Shown here: positions 15,034-21,283 of the stretch, in pieces
How the letters are laid out: every line of letters begins with the position of its first letter
Numbering within the stretch: position 1 is the stretch's first letter
Origin: a virus
IMG/VR virus record: IMGVR_UViG_3300017742_000104
Location: 1-25,592 of that record
Reading direction: 5' to 3' (one strand)
Length of the DNA stretch: 25,592 nucleotides
Notes under the pieces: generated by a model
What the model was told of the DNA's origin: nothing
The model's input: only the letters and a program-made list of their open reading frames with translations
The model's database searches: none
Position numbers and translations under genes: made by a program

Positions 15034-15876
15034 ATGAAAATATTAGTAACAGGTGGAGCAGGGTTTGTAGGGACTAATCTTATTAAGAGATTCTTAAAAG
15101 ACAAACATGAAGTAACATCAATAGATAATTACAACACAGGGTTAGAATTAAATCATCAAGAAGGTTGTACTTATTTAAATTATGATATCCGAAATATAAA
15201 GGATTATTCACCTTGGGGTAACTTTGATGTTGTATTTCATATGGCAGCTATTGCTAGAATCCAACCATCATTTGATAATCCAAAAGATTATTTTACGGTA
15301 AATGCTAATGGTACTATGAATATTGCAGAGTGGTGTGCTAAAACTAGTACTCCATTAATATACGCTGGTTCATCGTCAAAACACAGTGGTAAATATAAAA
15401 ACCCATATACTTTTAGTAAAGATATTGGTGAGGAAATACTTGAATTATATAATAAACATTATGGTTTAAAATCCTCAATTACTCGTTTTTATAATGTATA
15501 TGGCCCTCACCAGTTAGTAGAAGGTGGGTATACTACTTTGATAGGAAGATGGTTAAATAATATTAAAAAAGATATTCAATGTGAAATATATGGAGATGGT
15601 GAGCAACGAAGAGATTTTACTCATGTAGATGATATTGTAGATGCTTTAATTTTAATCATGGAAAAAGAAGCCTATGGGTTAGAATTTGAACTAGGAAGAG
15701 GAGAAAACCATTCAGTAAATGAAGTAGCTAAAATGATGAATATAGATCCAATTTATAAAGATGGGAAAAAAGGTGAAGCAAGAAATACTCTTAATACTGA
15801 CCCTACAGCTTTTACAGTATTAGGTTGGGTCCCTAAAATAGATTTAGTAAATTATTTAAAAACACAAATAAAATGA
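15034..15876 (+). CDS. NAD-dependent sugar-nucleotide epimerase/dehydratase (extended SDR)
   Basis: A 280-residue extended short-chain dehydrogenase that would interconvert nucleotide sugars and supply donors to the nearby glycosyltransferases. The NAD-binding motif is TGGAGFVG (6-13), then SIDNYNTG with the Asp that selects NAD. FHMAAIARIQPSFDNP matches the FHLAA strand of UDP-glucose 4-epimerases. The catalytic set is Ser114 with Tyr125-x3-Lys129 in PYTFSKDIGEE. RFYNVYGPHQ and GDGEQRRDFTHVDDIVDAL are the usual substrate-side motifs. UDP-sugar 4-epimerase is the best guess; a GDP- or dTDP-sugar enzyme cannot be excluded. The stop overlaps the methyltransferase start as ATGA. Confidence 0.93.
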   Translation: MKILVTGGAGFVGTNLIKRFLKDKHEVTSIDNYNTGLELNHQEGCTYLNYDIRNIKDYSPWGNFDVVFHMAAIARIQPSFDNPKDYFTVNANGTMNIAEWCAKTSTPLIYAGSSSKHSGKYKNPYTFSKDIGEEILELYNKHYGLKSSITRFYNVYGPHQLVEGGYTTLIGRWLNNIKKDIQCEIYGDGEQRRDFTHVDDIVDALILIMEKEAYGLEFELGRGENHSVNEVAKMMNIDPIYKDGKKGEARNTLNTDPTAFTVLGWVPKIDLVNYLKTQIK

Positions 15877-16529
15877 AAGAATCAGATAATACCCACATTG
15901 ATGAGTTTGATAGGTTTAAATATCCTGCATCTTCTACCTCAGTAGATAGATACATATTTGCAAACAGTTATACAAAAGGTAAAACAGTATTAGATGCTGC
16001 TACTGGATATGGATATGGAGCTGGAATATTATTATCTTTAGGGGCTAAAAGTGTAGTTGGAATTGATATTGATGAAGATGCAGTTAATGATGCTAATGAG
16101 AGATTTGAATCCCCCAAAGCAGTATTTCAAACTTGTGATATTTACAACTTAACAGATTCTTTTAAAGAAGATGAATTTGAAGTATGTACTTCTATTGAAA
16201 CCTTTGAACACCTCCCTCCAGAAAGATTAGATGAATATTTACAATCTTTAAGAAAAGTTACTTCTGAGTTAATTTTTATTACAACACCTAAACGTAAAAC
16301 TGAAAAATGGGTTTACGATGGGGGAACTCATTTATATGAATACGATCCTCAAGAATTTGTAGATGCCCTAAATAGAAATTTCCCAAATGATACTGTTGGT
16401 GGGTTTGGTATAGTTGAAATTCCTTTAAAATCATCAGTCCCTGGAGTTGAAAGACAATGGGGGTCAGCTATTACTAGTAACCTAAATGAAGCATGGGTTA
16501 TGGTTGGAATTATACAATTGAATAAATAA
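15873..16529 (+). CDS. Class I SAM-dependent methyltransferase, 218 residues
   Basis: Motif I is VLDAATGYGYGAGILL (about 39-54), where Gly45 and neighbours bind S-adenosylmethionine. The acidic residue after strand 2 is in VVGIDIDEDAV. Motif IV-like CTSIETFEHLPPERLDEYL is the signature of the UbiE/SAM-MT class, with EHL. HLYEYDPQEFVDAL follows, as in sugar O-methyltransferases and small-molecule enzymes. DNA-methylase motifs (DPPY, PC) are absent. Its place between an epimerase and a GT2 enzyme suggests methylation of a sugar or glycan end. It starts overlapping the epimerase stop as ATGA; the next gene follows after one base. Confidence 0.85.
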   Translation: MKESDNTHIDEFDRFKYPASSTSVDRYIFANSYTKGKTVLDAATGYGYGAGILLSLGAKSVVGIDIDEDAVNDANERFESPKAVFQTCDIYNLTDSFKEDEFEVCTSIETFEHLPPERLDEYLQSLRKVTSELIFITTPKRKTEKWVYDGGTHLYEYDPQEFVDALNRNFPNDTVGGFGIVEIPLKSSVPGVERQWGSAITSNLNEAWVMVGIIQLNK

Positions 16530-16530
16530 A

Positions 16531-17598
16531 ATGGAAAAAATAACATTTGTAATACCAAGTAGAAATAATTTAGAATTTTTACAATTAGCTTATAAATCAA
16601 TTCGTAATTTAAATACTAAACATGAAATATTAGTATTAAATGATGCTAGTACAGATGGTACTGAAGAATGGATTAATAACCAAGATGATGAAGATCTGAT
16701 AGTACATCACAATCCAGGTCCTGAAAGAATAGGTATTGTGGGTATGTTTGATAAAGGTATTGAAATGGCTCGTACTGATATTATTATGGCTTATCATGCT
16801 GATATGGTTGCAGGTCCTAATTTAGATGAACATATACTAAAACACCTAAAAAAAGGTACAGTTGTAAGTGCAACTAGAGTAGAACCTCCATTACACCCAG
16901 ATGGTCCTGAAAAAATGTTAGTTGACTTTGGGATTGAAGTAGAAGATTTTAATATAGATAAATTTAATGAATGGGTATTAAATGAATATAAACCCAAACA
17001 TAATAAATTAGTCACTGAAGGTATATTTGCACCCTGGTGTATGTATAAAGAAGATTTTTTAGCAATTGGGGGACATGATGAATTATTTGCCCCACAATCA
17101 AAAGAAGATTCAGATATATTTAATAGGTTTGTTTTAAATGGTTATAAAGTATTGCAGACATGGGAAGGTTTAGTTTACCACTTTACAAGTAGAGGTAGTA
17201 GATTTAATAAACATGCTGGGGGTGCAGCTGGAAAAAATTCAGACGAGTGGTTGCAAACAACTACTACTAATATGAAAAAATTTATTAAAAAATGGGGCAC
17301 ACCTGTACAACATGATGCCTTTATGAAACCTATTATCACCCCAGTATATAATAAATGTCTTGTTATTAATAATACAAACCCACAATTAGAGGAAGCTTTA
17401 GAATGTTGGTTTAATAATGGAGTCGATGTTGAGGTAGAAATAGATGGAAATACATTTACCCAACAGGATTTTCAAATCATTCAACAGCTAAATGCTATTA
17501 TTAAAGATAGTGGTGAAGTTGGTGAATTTAAAATAGGAAATATATTTGTTAGAATCAATAAACTTCAAGAACGTCAAAACGATTTAATTAAAGTCTAA
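16531..17598 (+). CDS. GT2-type glycosyltransferase, 355 residues
   Basis: The opening MEKITFVIPSRNNLEFLQLAYKSI with LVLNDASTDGTEEW is diagnostic of GT2 (GT-A fold) enzymes, DAS being the nucleotide-binding site. The DXD position reads AYHADMV (His89, Ala90, Asp91), an accepted variant. PWCMYKEDFLAIGGHDELFAPQSKEDSDIFNRF is the acceptor/catalytic region with GGHDE and EDSD. About 100 C-terminal residues (YNKCLVINNTNPQLEEALECW onward) form an extra domain of unknown role. It ends the glycan cassette; TAATATTTATAAT begins at its stop codon. Confidence 0.9.
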   Translation: MEKITFVIPSRNNLEFLQLAYKSIRNLNTKHEILVLNDASTDGTEEWINNQDDEDLIVHHNPGPERIGIVGMFDKGIEMARTDIIMAYHADMVAGPNLDEHILKHLKKGTVVSATRVEPPLHPDGPEKMLVDFGIEVEDFNIDKFNEWVLNEYKPKHNKLVTEGIFAPWCMYKEDFLAIGGHDELFAPQSKEDSDIFNRFVLNGYKVLQTWEGLVYHFTSRGSRFNKHAGGAAGKNSDEWLQTTTTNMKKFIKKWGTPVQHDAFMKPIITPVYNKCLVINNTNPQLEEALECWFNNGVDVEVEIDGNTFTQQDFQIIQQLNAIIKDSGEVGEFKIGNIFVRINKLQERQNDLIKV

Positions 17599-17608
17599 TA
17601 TTTATAAT
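17596..17608 (+). promoter_or_regulatory. Motif TAATATTTATAAT (copy 1), candidate phage-specific promoter
   Basis: This 13-base sequence is identical at three intergenic positions of the window, each time starting with the stop codon of the previous gene and followed by a gene start. Here it precedes the gene at 17607/17634. It resembles neither the TTTG-N20-TATATT promoter nor a Shine-Dalgarno site. A role in late or middle transcription is inferred from repetition and position. Confidence 0.5.
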
Positions 17609-17633
17609 GGAACCCCCAAAAACATTGTATATT

Positions 17634-17972
17634 ATGAATAAAGACTTGAAAGTTAATAAAAAAAAACAAGACCCAACATTCATAGAACTGGTTTGGGACG
17701 ATAAACAAGATTTAGTCTCATTAAAAAATGAAATAAAATTCACTGATTTTATATTAAGGGAATCTTACAAATCTGTAAAAAGAGCAATTGAAAATAATCT
17801 TCCCAAAGTTGAATTATTTAACATATATAATTTATGCATCTTAATAGAAGTTAAAAAATCTAATTATGTTTCAATATTAGAAAAAGTAATGGAGTTATAT
17901 GTACTAGAAGAAGATTATGAAGAATGTTCTAAAATTAAAAACCTTATAAAACAATCTAATGAAAAAGTATAA
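17634..17972 (+). CDS. Hypothetical protein with a UVR-motif-like C-terminus, 112 residues
   Basis: Function unknown. The body is helical, and the last stretch EKVMELYVLEEDYEECSKIKNLIKQ resembles the UVR motif of UvrB/UvrC and related proteins (EEDYExAakiRD-I), a short helical hairpin for protein contacts. An in-frame ATG at 17607 would add nine residues, but it lies inside the repeated motif TAATATTTATAAT. If that motif is a promoter, the ATG at 17634 is the better start. Helical content and an internal KKKQDPTFIELVWDDK segment are visible; no membrane segment or metal site is seen. Confidence 0.68.
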   Translation: MNKDLKVNKKKQDPTFIELVWDDKQDLVSLKNEIKFTDFILRESYKSVKRAIENNLPKVELFNIYNLCILIEVKKSNYVSILEKVMELYVLEEDYEECSKIKNLIKQSNEKV

Positions 17973-18117
17973 ATATTTTAATATTAACGACCCAAAAGAA
18001 GAAGCATGTGGTACTTTATATGCCGAAAATATTAATGAAGCTTTTACTATTGCTTGTAGAATGAAAGAACTTACTTTGGATTCTTTTTCAAAAATATTTG
18101 ATGTAAAATTATTATAA
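17959..18117 (+). CDS. Small hypothetical protein, 52 residues
   Basis: The frame starts at the ATG overlapping the end of the previous gene by 14 bases and ends with TAA that overlaps the next ATG as TAATG. The product begins MKKYKYFNINDPKEEACG and ends SKIFDVKLL, with a helix NEAFTIACRMKEL in the middle. The pattern of a strand, then aNINEAFtIA-like helix resembles short phage beta-beta-alpha proteins, but I cannot name a family. Coverage of an otherwise empty 144-base gap and the coupled stop/start favour a real gene. Confidence 0.62.
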   Translation: MKKYKYFNINDPKEEACGTLYAENINEAFTIACRMKELTLDSFSKIFDVKLL

Positions 18118-18515
18118 TGGAAGATTTTGAGGGAAAAAAAGAAATTATTAATCTCTTTAATAGTATTTTAGGTTCTAAGGTATCTATTAAAGATAATATG
18201 GATAAAACTGAAGAAAGTATATTTGTTCATTTTGTAAATGAACTAGATAAAGCTCAAACCGCAGAACATAAATTATTTGAAAATTCAAAAATAGAAATAA
18301 ACCACTATACAGATCCTTTATGGAATGTAATAGAAAATATCTTAAAGTTATTATATGGTGAAGAGCAAGCAGAATTAATTCAATGGTACATTTATGATAG
18401 ATTTAATGCTGATGGGTCAATTGTACCCATAGAAGATGAATCAGGAAAAAAATATATTTTTACAAACCCAGAAGATCTTTGGAGTTATATGAATTACAGG
18501 TATAGTAAAAAATAA
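18117..18515 (+). CDS. Hypothetical protein, 132 residues
   Basis: Function unknown. The product is acidic and mostly helical, with KKEIINLFNSILGSKVSIKDN at the start, then WNVIENILKLLYGEEQAELIQWYIYDRF (about 74-102), and a C-terminal strand-like YIFTNPEDLWSYMNYRYSKK. A leading Glu/Lys-rich helix and WYIYDRF suggest a compact fold rather than a linker. Similar proteins occur in T4-type phage genomes, judging by the EEQAELIqWYiYdR phrase, but no role is known to me. It ends at promoter P3. Confidence 0.72.
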   Translation: MEDFEGKKEIINLFNSILGSKVSIKDNMDKTEESIFVHFVNELDKAQTAEHKLFENSKIEINHYTDPLWNVIENILKLLYGEEQAELIQWYIYDRFNADGSIVPIEDESGKKYIFTNPEDLWSYMNYRYSKK

Positions 18516-18547
18516 TTTGTAATTTTTAATTCTTTTCTGTATATTTA
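18516..18547 (+). promoter_or_regulatory. Promoter P3, TTTG-N20-TATATTTA, before the DksA/TraR-type gene
   Basis: TTTG at 18516-18519, 20 bases, TATATTTA at 18540-18547 (within TTCTGTATATTTAC). The start codon at 18573 lies 25 bases downstream, after an AT-rich leader. Spacing is identical to the other strong sites in the window. Confidence 0.8.
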
Positions 18548-18572
18548 CATTAGTATATAATAATTATAGAAT

Positions 18573-18827
18573 ATGAAATGTGTTAAATGTAACATAGAAA
18601 TACACCCCCTTAGAATAAAAGCACTACCAAATACTAAAGTATGTGTAGATTGTTCTACTGCTGGGGCATACAGAGCTGTAACTACAACTCATGGAACTGG
18701 AGATCATACTTGGAATGATATTAAAGTTATGACACCAGAACAATTCTCCCAATATCAAAATACAAACACGAGTGATGATGAAGACACTCATACAATTACT
18801 TTTGGTATAGAAAATACAAAAAAGTAA
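18573..18827 (+). CDS. DksA/TraR-type zinc finger protein, 84 residues
   Basis: The first 27 residues carry a four-cysteine zinc site, CVKC (Cys3, Cys6) and CVDC (Cys24, Cys27), with the family phrase IEIHPLRIKALPNTKVCVDC. This matches the C-terminal zinc finger of DksA and TraR, which act in the RNA polymerase secondary channel. Here the finger is at the very N-terminus and the long coiled coil of DksA is missing, so a direct DksA function is doubtful. The rest is a polar, acidic tail (NTNTSDDEDTHTITFG). Possible roles are RNA polymerase modulation or general protein contact. Confidence 0.72.
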   Translation: MKCVKCNIEIHPLRIKALPNTKVCVDCSTAGAYRAVTTTHGTGDHTWNDIKVMTPEQFSQYQNTNTSDDEDTHTITFGIENTKK

Positions 18828-18831
18828 TTAT

Positions 18832-19467
18832 ATGCCTAAAGCAAAACCACTTAGTAAAGAACAAATATTAGCAGCTATATCTCAAACAAGATCAAATAGA
18901 GCAGCTGCTAGGTATTTAAATGTATCTTATCCCCATTATAAAAAATGGGCTGAATTATATGATTCAGCAGAACCAGGTTATAAAAGTTTATTTGAACAGC
19001 ATTTAAACCCTTCAGGTAAAGGTATACCTAAGTTTTTAAGCAATAAAGGTAAAGAACCCGCATTATTAGATATAATTGAGGGTAGAGTAGATGCTTCTTC
19101 TTTTTCTCCTGATAAAATTAAGTATAGACTTGTAAGTGAGGGATATTTATTAGAAGAATGCTCATCATGTGGTTTCCACGAACGCAGGGTAATTGATTAT
19201 AAAATCCCTCTATTGTTACATTTTAAGGATAAAAATAAAAAAAATTATCGTAAAGATAATATTGAATTTTTATGTTACAATTGTTATTATCTTTCAGTTG
19301 GAGATATTTTTAATGAAAAACAAATTGAAGGTATAGAAGATCATAAACCTGTAAGTTCAGGTGAAGTAGATTGGGAATTAGATCCTTATACAGAACAACG
19401 GTTAAAGGAATTAGGATTAGGAGATAATGACAAGGATGATGATATGGATATTGTAGCTTATTTATGA
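18832..19467 (+). CDS. HTH plus degenerate HNH-like zinc domain protein, 211 residues
   Basis: Residues 8-32 look like a helix-turn-helix (KEQILAAISQTRSNRAAARYL, then NVSYPHYKKW). Residues 110-152 hold CSSC (Cys110, Cys113), LLLHF (His130), NYRKDNIEF and CYNC (Cys148, Cys151), which parallels the CxxC...LHH.dg..nnr.eNL..LCpNCH pattern of HNH endonucleases. The second His of the HH pair is Phe and the final zinc-ligand His is Tyr152, so nuclease activity is doubtful. It could be a DNA-binding regulator derived from a homing-type endonuclease. The acidic, hydrophobic C-terminus DDDMDIVAYL is also notable. The stop overlaps the next gene as ATGA. Confidence 0.65.
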   Translation: MPKAKPLSKEQILAAISQTRSNRAAARYLNVSYPHYKKWAELYDSAEPGYKSLFEQHLNPSGKGIPKFLSNKGKEPALLDIIEGRVDASSFSPDKIKYRLVSEGYLLEECSSCGFHERRVIDYKIPLLLHFKDKNKKNYRKDNIEFLCYNCYYLSVGDIFNEKQIEGIEDHKPVSSGEVDWELDPYTEQRLKELGLGDNDKDDDMDIVAYL

Positions 19468-19640
19468 AAAAGAAAACAAGAAATATAAAACGTTCTAAGC
19501 ATGATAAGCTTGTTAAAGATTATGACAAGCAAAAAGAAAAGCATTTAGAAAGATTAGCTACTAAGATGTTAAAAAATGAAGAACAATCTCAAAAGCTAAA
19601 AAATAAAAACATCAATTCTGATTTTTTAGATTTATTTTGA
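19464..19640 (+). CDS. Small basic helical protein with clamp-binding-like tail, 58 residues
   Basis: The product begins MKKKTRNIKRSKHDKLVKDY, a strongly basic helix, continues as a coiled-coil-like helix (EKHLERLATKMLKNEEQSQK), and ends NSDFLDLF. From memory, T4 late transcription factors end similarly, gp33 with NTLDFLL and gp55 with SLDFLYE near its end; those tails bind the sliding clamp. The protein is shorter than T4 gp33 (about 112 residues), and no other similarity is evident. The start overlaps the previous stop as ATGA. A role as a clamp-bound transcription co-activator is a hypothesis only. Confidence 0.65.
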   Translation: MKKKTRNIKRSKHDKLVKDYDKQKEKHLERLATKMLKNEEQSQKLKNKNINSDFLDLF

Positions 19641-19645
19641 ATTTT

Positions 19646-19660
19646 ATTGGGAATCCCAAT
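19646..19660. repeat. Perfect inverted repeat ATTGGGAATCCCAAT
   Basis: A 15-base sequence whose 7-base arms are perfect reverse complements around one central A. It lies between the 58-residue gene and the transglycosylase gene and covers the -33 position of the P4 promoter. It may be a regulator site or a terminator stem; the following T content (AGTTGTTTTG) is interrupted, so termination is uncertain. Confidence 0.5.
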
Positions 19661-19670
19661 AGTTGTTTTG

Positions 19671-19678
19671 TATATTAC
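19671..19678 (+). promoter_or_regulatory. Promoter-like -7 element TATATTAC (P4), before the transglycosylase gene
   Basis: TTTTGTATATTACTAAC matches the -7 core of the window's promoters. The bases 20 upstream are TTGG, one register off TTTG (ATTG with a 21-base spacer). The start codon at 19700 is 21 bases downstream. The palindrome at 19646-19660 overlaps the upstream element. Confidence 0.6.
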
Positions 19679-19699
19679 TAACATATAAAATAATAAACA

Positions 19700-20221
19700 A
19701 TGAAACATTTATTACTATTATTAATGGTACCTTTTACATTTAGTGGTGAAGCCGAATTAATCCATTATTCACCATCATTGGATTTAACCACACTTCCTGA
19801 TGAACAACCTAAAATAGAAGTTATTGAAGAAAAAGACCACACAGATTATTTACTAGAAGCTTTAATACAAGTTGAGAGTCAAGGAAATGAAAATGCTGTG
19901 GGGGATAAACATTTATCTCGACCTTCAATTGGTGTACTACAAATTAGACCCATTATGGTTAGAGAAGTAAATCGCATACTTAAAAAACATAAAGTAGAGA
20001 AAAAATATACTTTAGAAGATAGATATAGTAGAGAAAAAAGTATTGAAATGTTTTATATTTGGCAAGCATTCCATCATGCAGATGATAGTGATGAAGTAAT
20101 TGCTAGATGTTGGAATGGAGGATCAAAAGGATGGAAAAGAAAATCAACACTATATTACTGGAGTAAAGTACAAATAGAAATCAATAATTTAAAATTACAA
20201 AAATTAGCTAATAATGAGTAA
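19700..20221 (+). CDS. Secreted lytic transglycosylase-like (SLT/lysozyme fold) protein
   Basis: Residues 1-16 (MKHLLLLLMVPFTFSG) form a signal peptide, so the protein should reach the periplasm. The catalytic domain starts near residue 50: LLEALIQVESQGNENAVGD with Glu59 as the probable catalytic acid, then SIGVLQIRPIMVREVNRIL and CWNGGSKGW. These match the E-S-x-G-N, G-x-x-Q-I and R-x-N-G-G motifs of SLT-type enzymes, which cleave peptidoglycan. The usual GLMQ phrase is GVLQ. It could be an export-dependent endolysin or help virion assembly or DNA entry. No holin-like gene is adjacent. The stop overlaps a 47-residue gene by eight bases. Confidence 0.82.
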   Translation: MKHLLLLLMVPFTFSGEAELIHYSPSLDLTTLPDEQPKIEVIEEKDHTDYLLEALIQVESQGNENAVGDKHLSRPSIGVLQIRPIMVREVNRILKKHKVEKKYTLEDRYSREKSIEMFYIWQAFHHADDSDEVIARCWNGGSKGWKRKSTLYYWSKVQIEINNLKLQKLANNE

Positions 20222-20357
20222 AAATTCAAGTAAGCAAACAGTACAAGCATCTCAAGAATGGGTTGTATGGATGACTAAAAGAGGGGTAATTAAAAAGAAA
20301 AAACAAAAAGTTAATCCTTTTGCTTTTGATATAAACCAGCATGACTATAGAAGGTAA
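20214..20357 (+). CDS. Small hypothetical protein, 47 residues
   Basis: The frame starts overlapping the end of the transglycosylase gene and ends inside the next small gene. The product begins MSKNSSKQTVQASQEWVVWM and has a basic stretch RGVIKKKKQKVNPFAFD. Such short, Lys-rich proteins are common between phage genes. Its reality rests on the tight overlaps and the lack of any other reading for this stretch. Confidence 0.5.
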   Translation: MSKNSSKQTVQASQEWVVWMTKRGVIKKKKQKVNPFAFDINQHDYRR

Positions 20358-20502
20358 ACCATCTCCATATGATATTTTAGATACGTTTGACGAGGATTTA
20401 TGGGTAGAACTCATATTAAAAAGCCCCAATACTATTAAAATTATATGTCTTATGTTAAGTTTAGATTTACAAATAGAAAAAGAATATAATGAAAAACAAT
20501 AA
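20341..20502 (+). CDS. Small hypothetical protein, 53 residues
   Basis: The frame overlaps the previous small gene by 17 bases and the kinase gene by 14. The product begins MTIEGKPSPYDILDTFDEDL, with an acidic helical region and a hydrophobic segment PNTIKIICLMLSLDL. That segment is too short to be a secure membrane span. Function unknown. Confidence 0.55.
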   Translation: MTIEGKPSPYDILDTFDEDLWVELILKSPNTIKIICLMLSLDLQIEKEYNEKQ

Positions 20503-21262
20503 CATACTAATCATTGGAGAACATTGTATAGACAAATTTGAATATTGCATTTCAAATCGTTTATCTCCTGAAGCACCCGTCCCAGTACTTAATCCTTATT
20601 CTGTTAGAATAAATGAAGGTATGGCTGGAAATACCAAACAAAATGTTAAGGCATTAGTTGAAACTAAATTTTGGGATATTAATTCTATTTTCCCTAAAGA
20701 TAAAAATACAGGGTATGATTTAACAATAACTAAAACACGTTATATAGAAGAAAAATCAAACCATATGTTTTTTAGGGTTGATGAAGGAGAAGATGATATT
20801 GAACCTTTTAAATGGGGAATAGATACTGATGTATTAATTGGTCAAGCTGATATAGTAATTGTAAGTGATTATGATAAAGGATTTTTAAGAAATCTAGATT
20901 TAATAGAAATTGCTAATAAATCAACTTTATCTATTTTGGATAGTAAACGTAAACTTACTAATGATATTATTAAGAACTTTGACTTTGTAAAATTAAATAA
21001 ATCAGAAAGTAATAATAATCCTAATCTAACAACTGATAATATTATAACAACCTTAGGTTCATTAGGTGCTGAATACCAAGACACAATTTACCCATCTCCA
21101 AACCCTCAACAAACAATAGATGTAAGTGGAGCTGGGGATACATTCACAGCTGCTTTTATAATAAAATATTATGAAACTAAAGATGTAGATTTATCTATTG
21201 AATTTGCTAATGAGAAATCTGCAGAAGTAGTAAGTAAACGTGGAGTAGTGGTTCCTTCTTAA
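20489..21262 (+). CDS. PfkB-family sugar kinase resembling the HldE/RfaE heptose kinase domain
   Basis: A 257-residue kinase resembling the N-terminal D-beta-D-heptose-7-phosphate kinase domain of E. coli HldE. Matches are ILIIGEHCIDKFEYCISNRLSP (compare GDVMLDRY) with SPEAPVPV, NEGMAGNTKQNVKAL (compare GGAANVAMN), FFRVDEG (compare LIRLDFEEG), SDYDKGFL (compare SDYAKGAL), ILDSKRK, and the catalytic IDVSGAGDTF (Gly214-Asp217). It is shorter than the 318-residue HldE kinase domain and lacks the nucleotidyltransferase half. Heptose-1-phosphate or another sugar phosphate may be the product. It sits 3 kb from the glycan cassette, so it may feed that pathway. Confidence 0.85.
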   Translation: MKNNNILIIGEHCIDKFEYCISNRLSPEAPVPVLNPYSVRINEGMAGNTKQNVKALVETKFWDINSIFPKDKNTGYDLTITKTRYIEEKSNHMFFRVDEGEDDIEPFKWGIDTDVLIGQADIVIVSDYDKGFLRNLDLIEIANKSTLSILDSKRKLTNDIIKNFDFVKLNKSESNNNPNLTTDNIITTLGSLGAEYQDTIYPSPNPQQTIDVSGAGDTFTAAFIIKYYETKDVDLSIEFANEKSAEVVSKRGVVVPS

Positions 21263-21272
21263 TATTTATAAT
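21260..21272 (+). promoter_or_regulatory. Motif TAATATTTATAAT (copy 2), candidate phage-specific promoter
   Basis: Identical to the copies at 17596 and 23482. It begins at the stop codon of the kinase gene and ends 11 bases before the ATG at 21284. The gene downstream looks like a virion protein, which would fit a late promoter. Confidence 0.5.
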
Positions 21273-21283
21273 AAAATCATAAA

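Noticed and set aside
17628-17635. TATATTAT resembling a -7 promoter element
   Set aside because: It overlaps the likely start codon at 17634 and has no TTTG 20 bases upstream.
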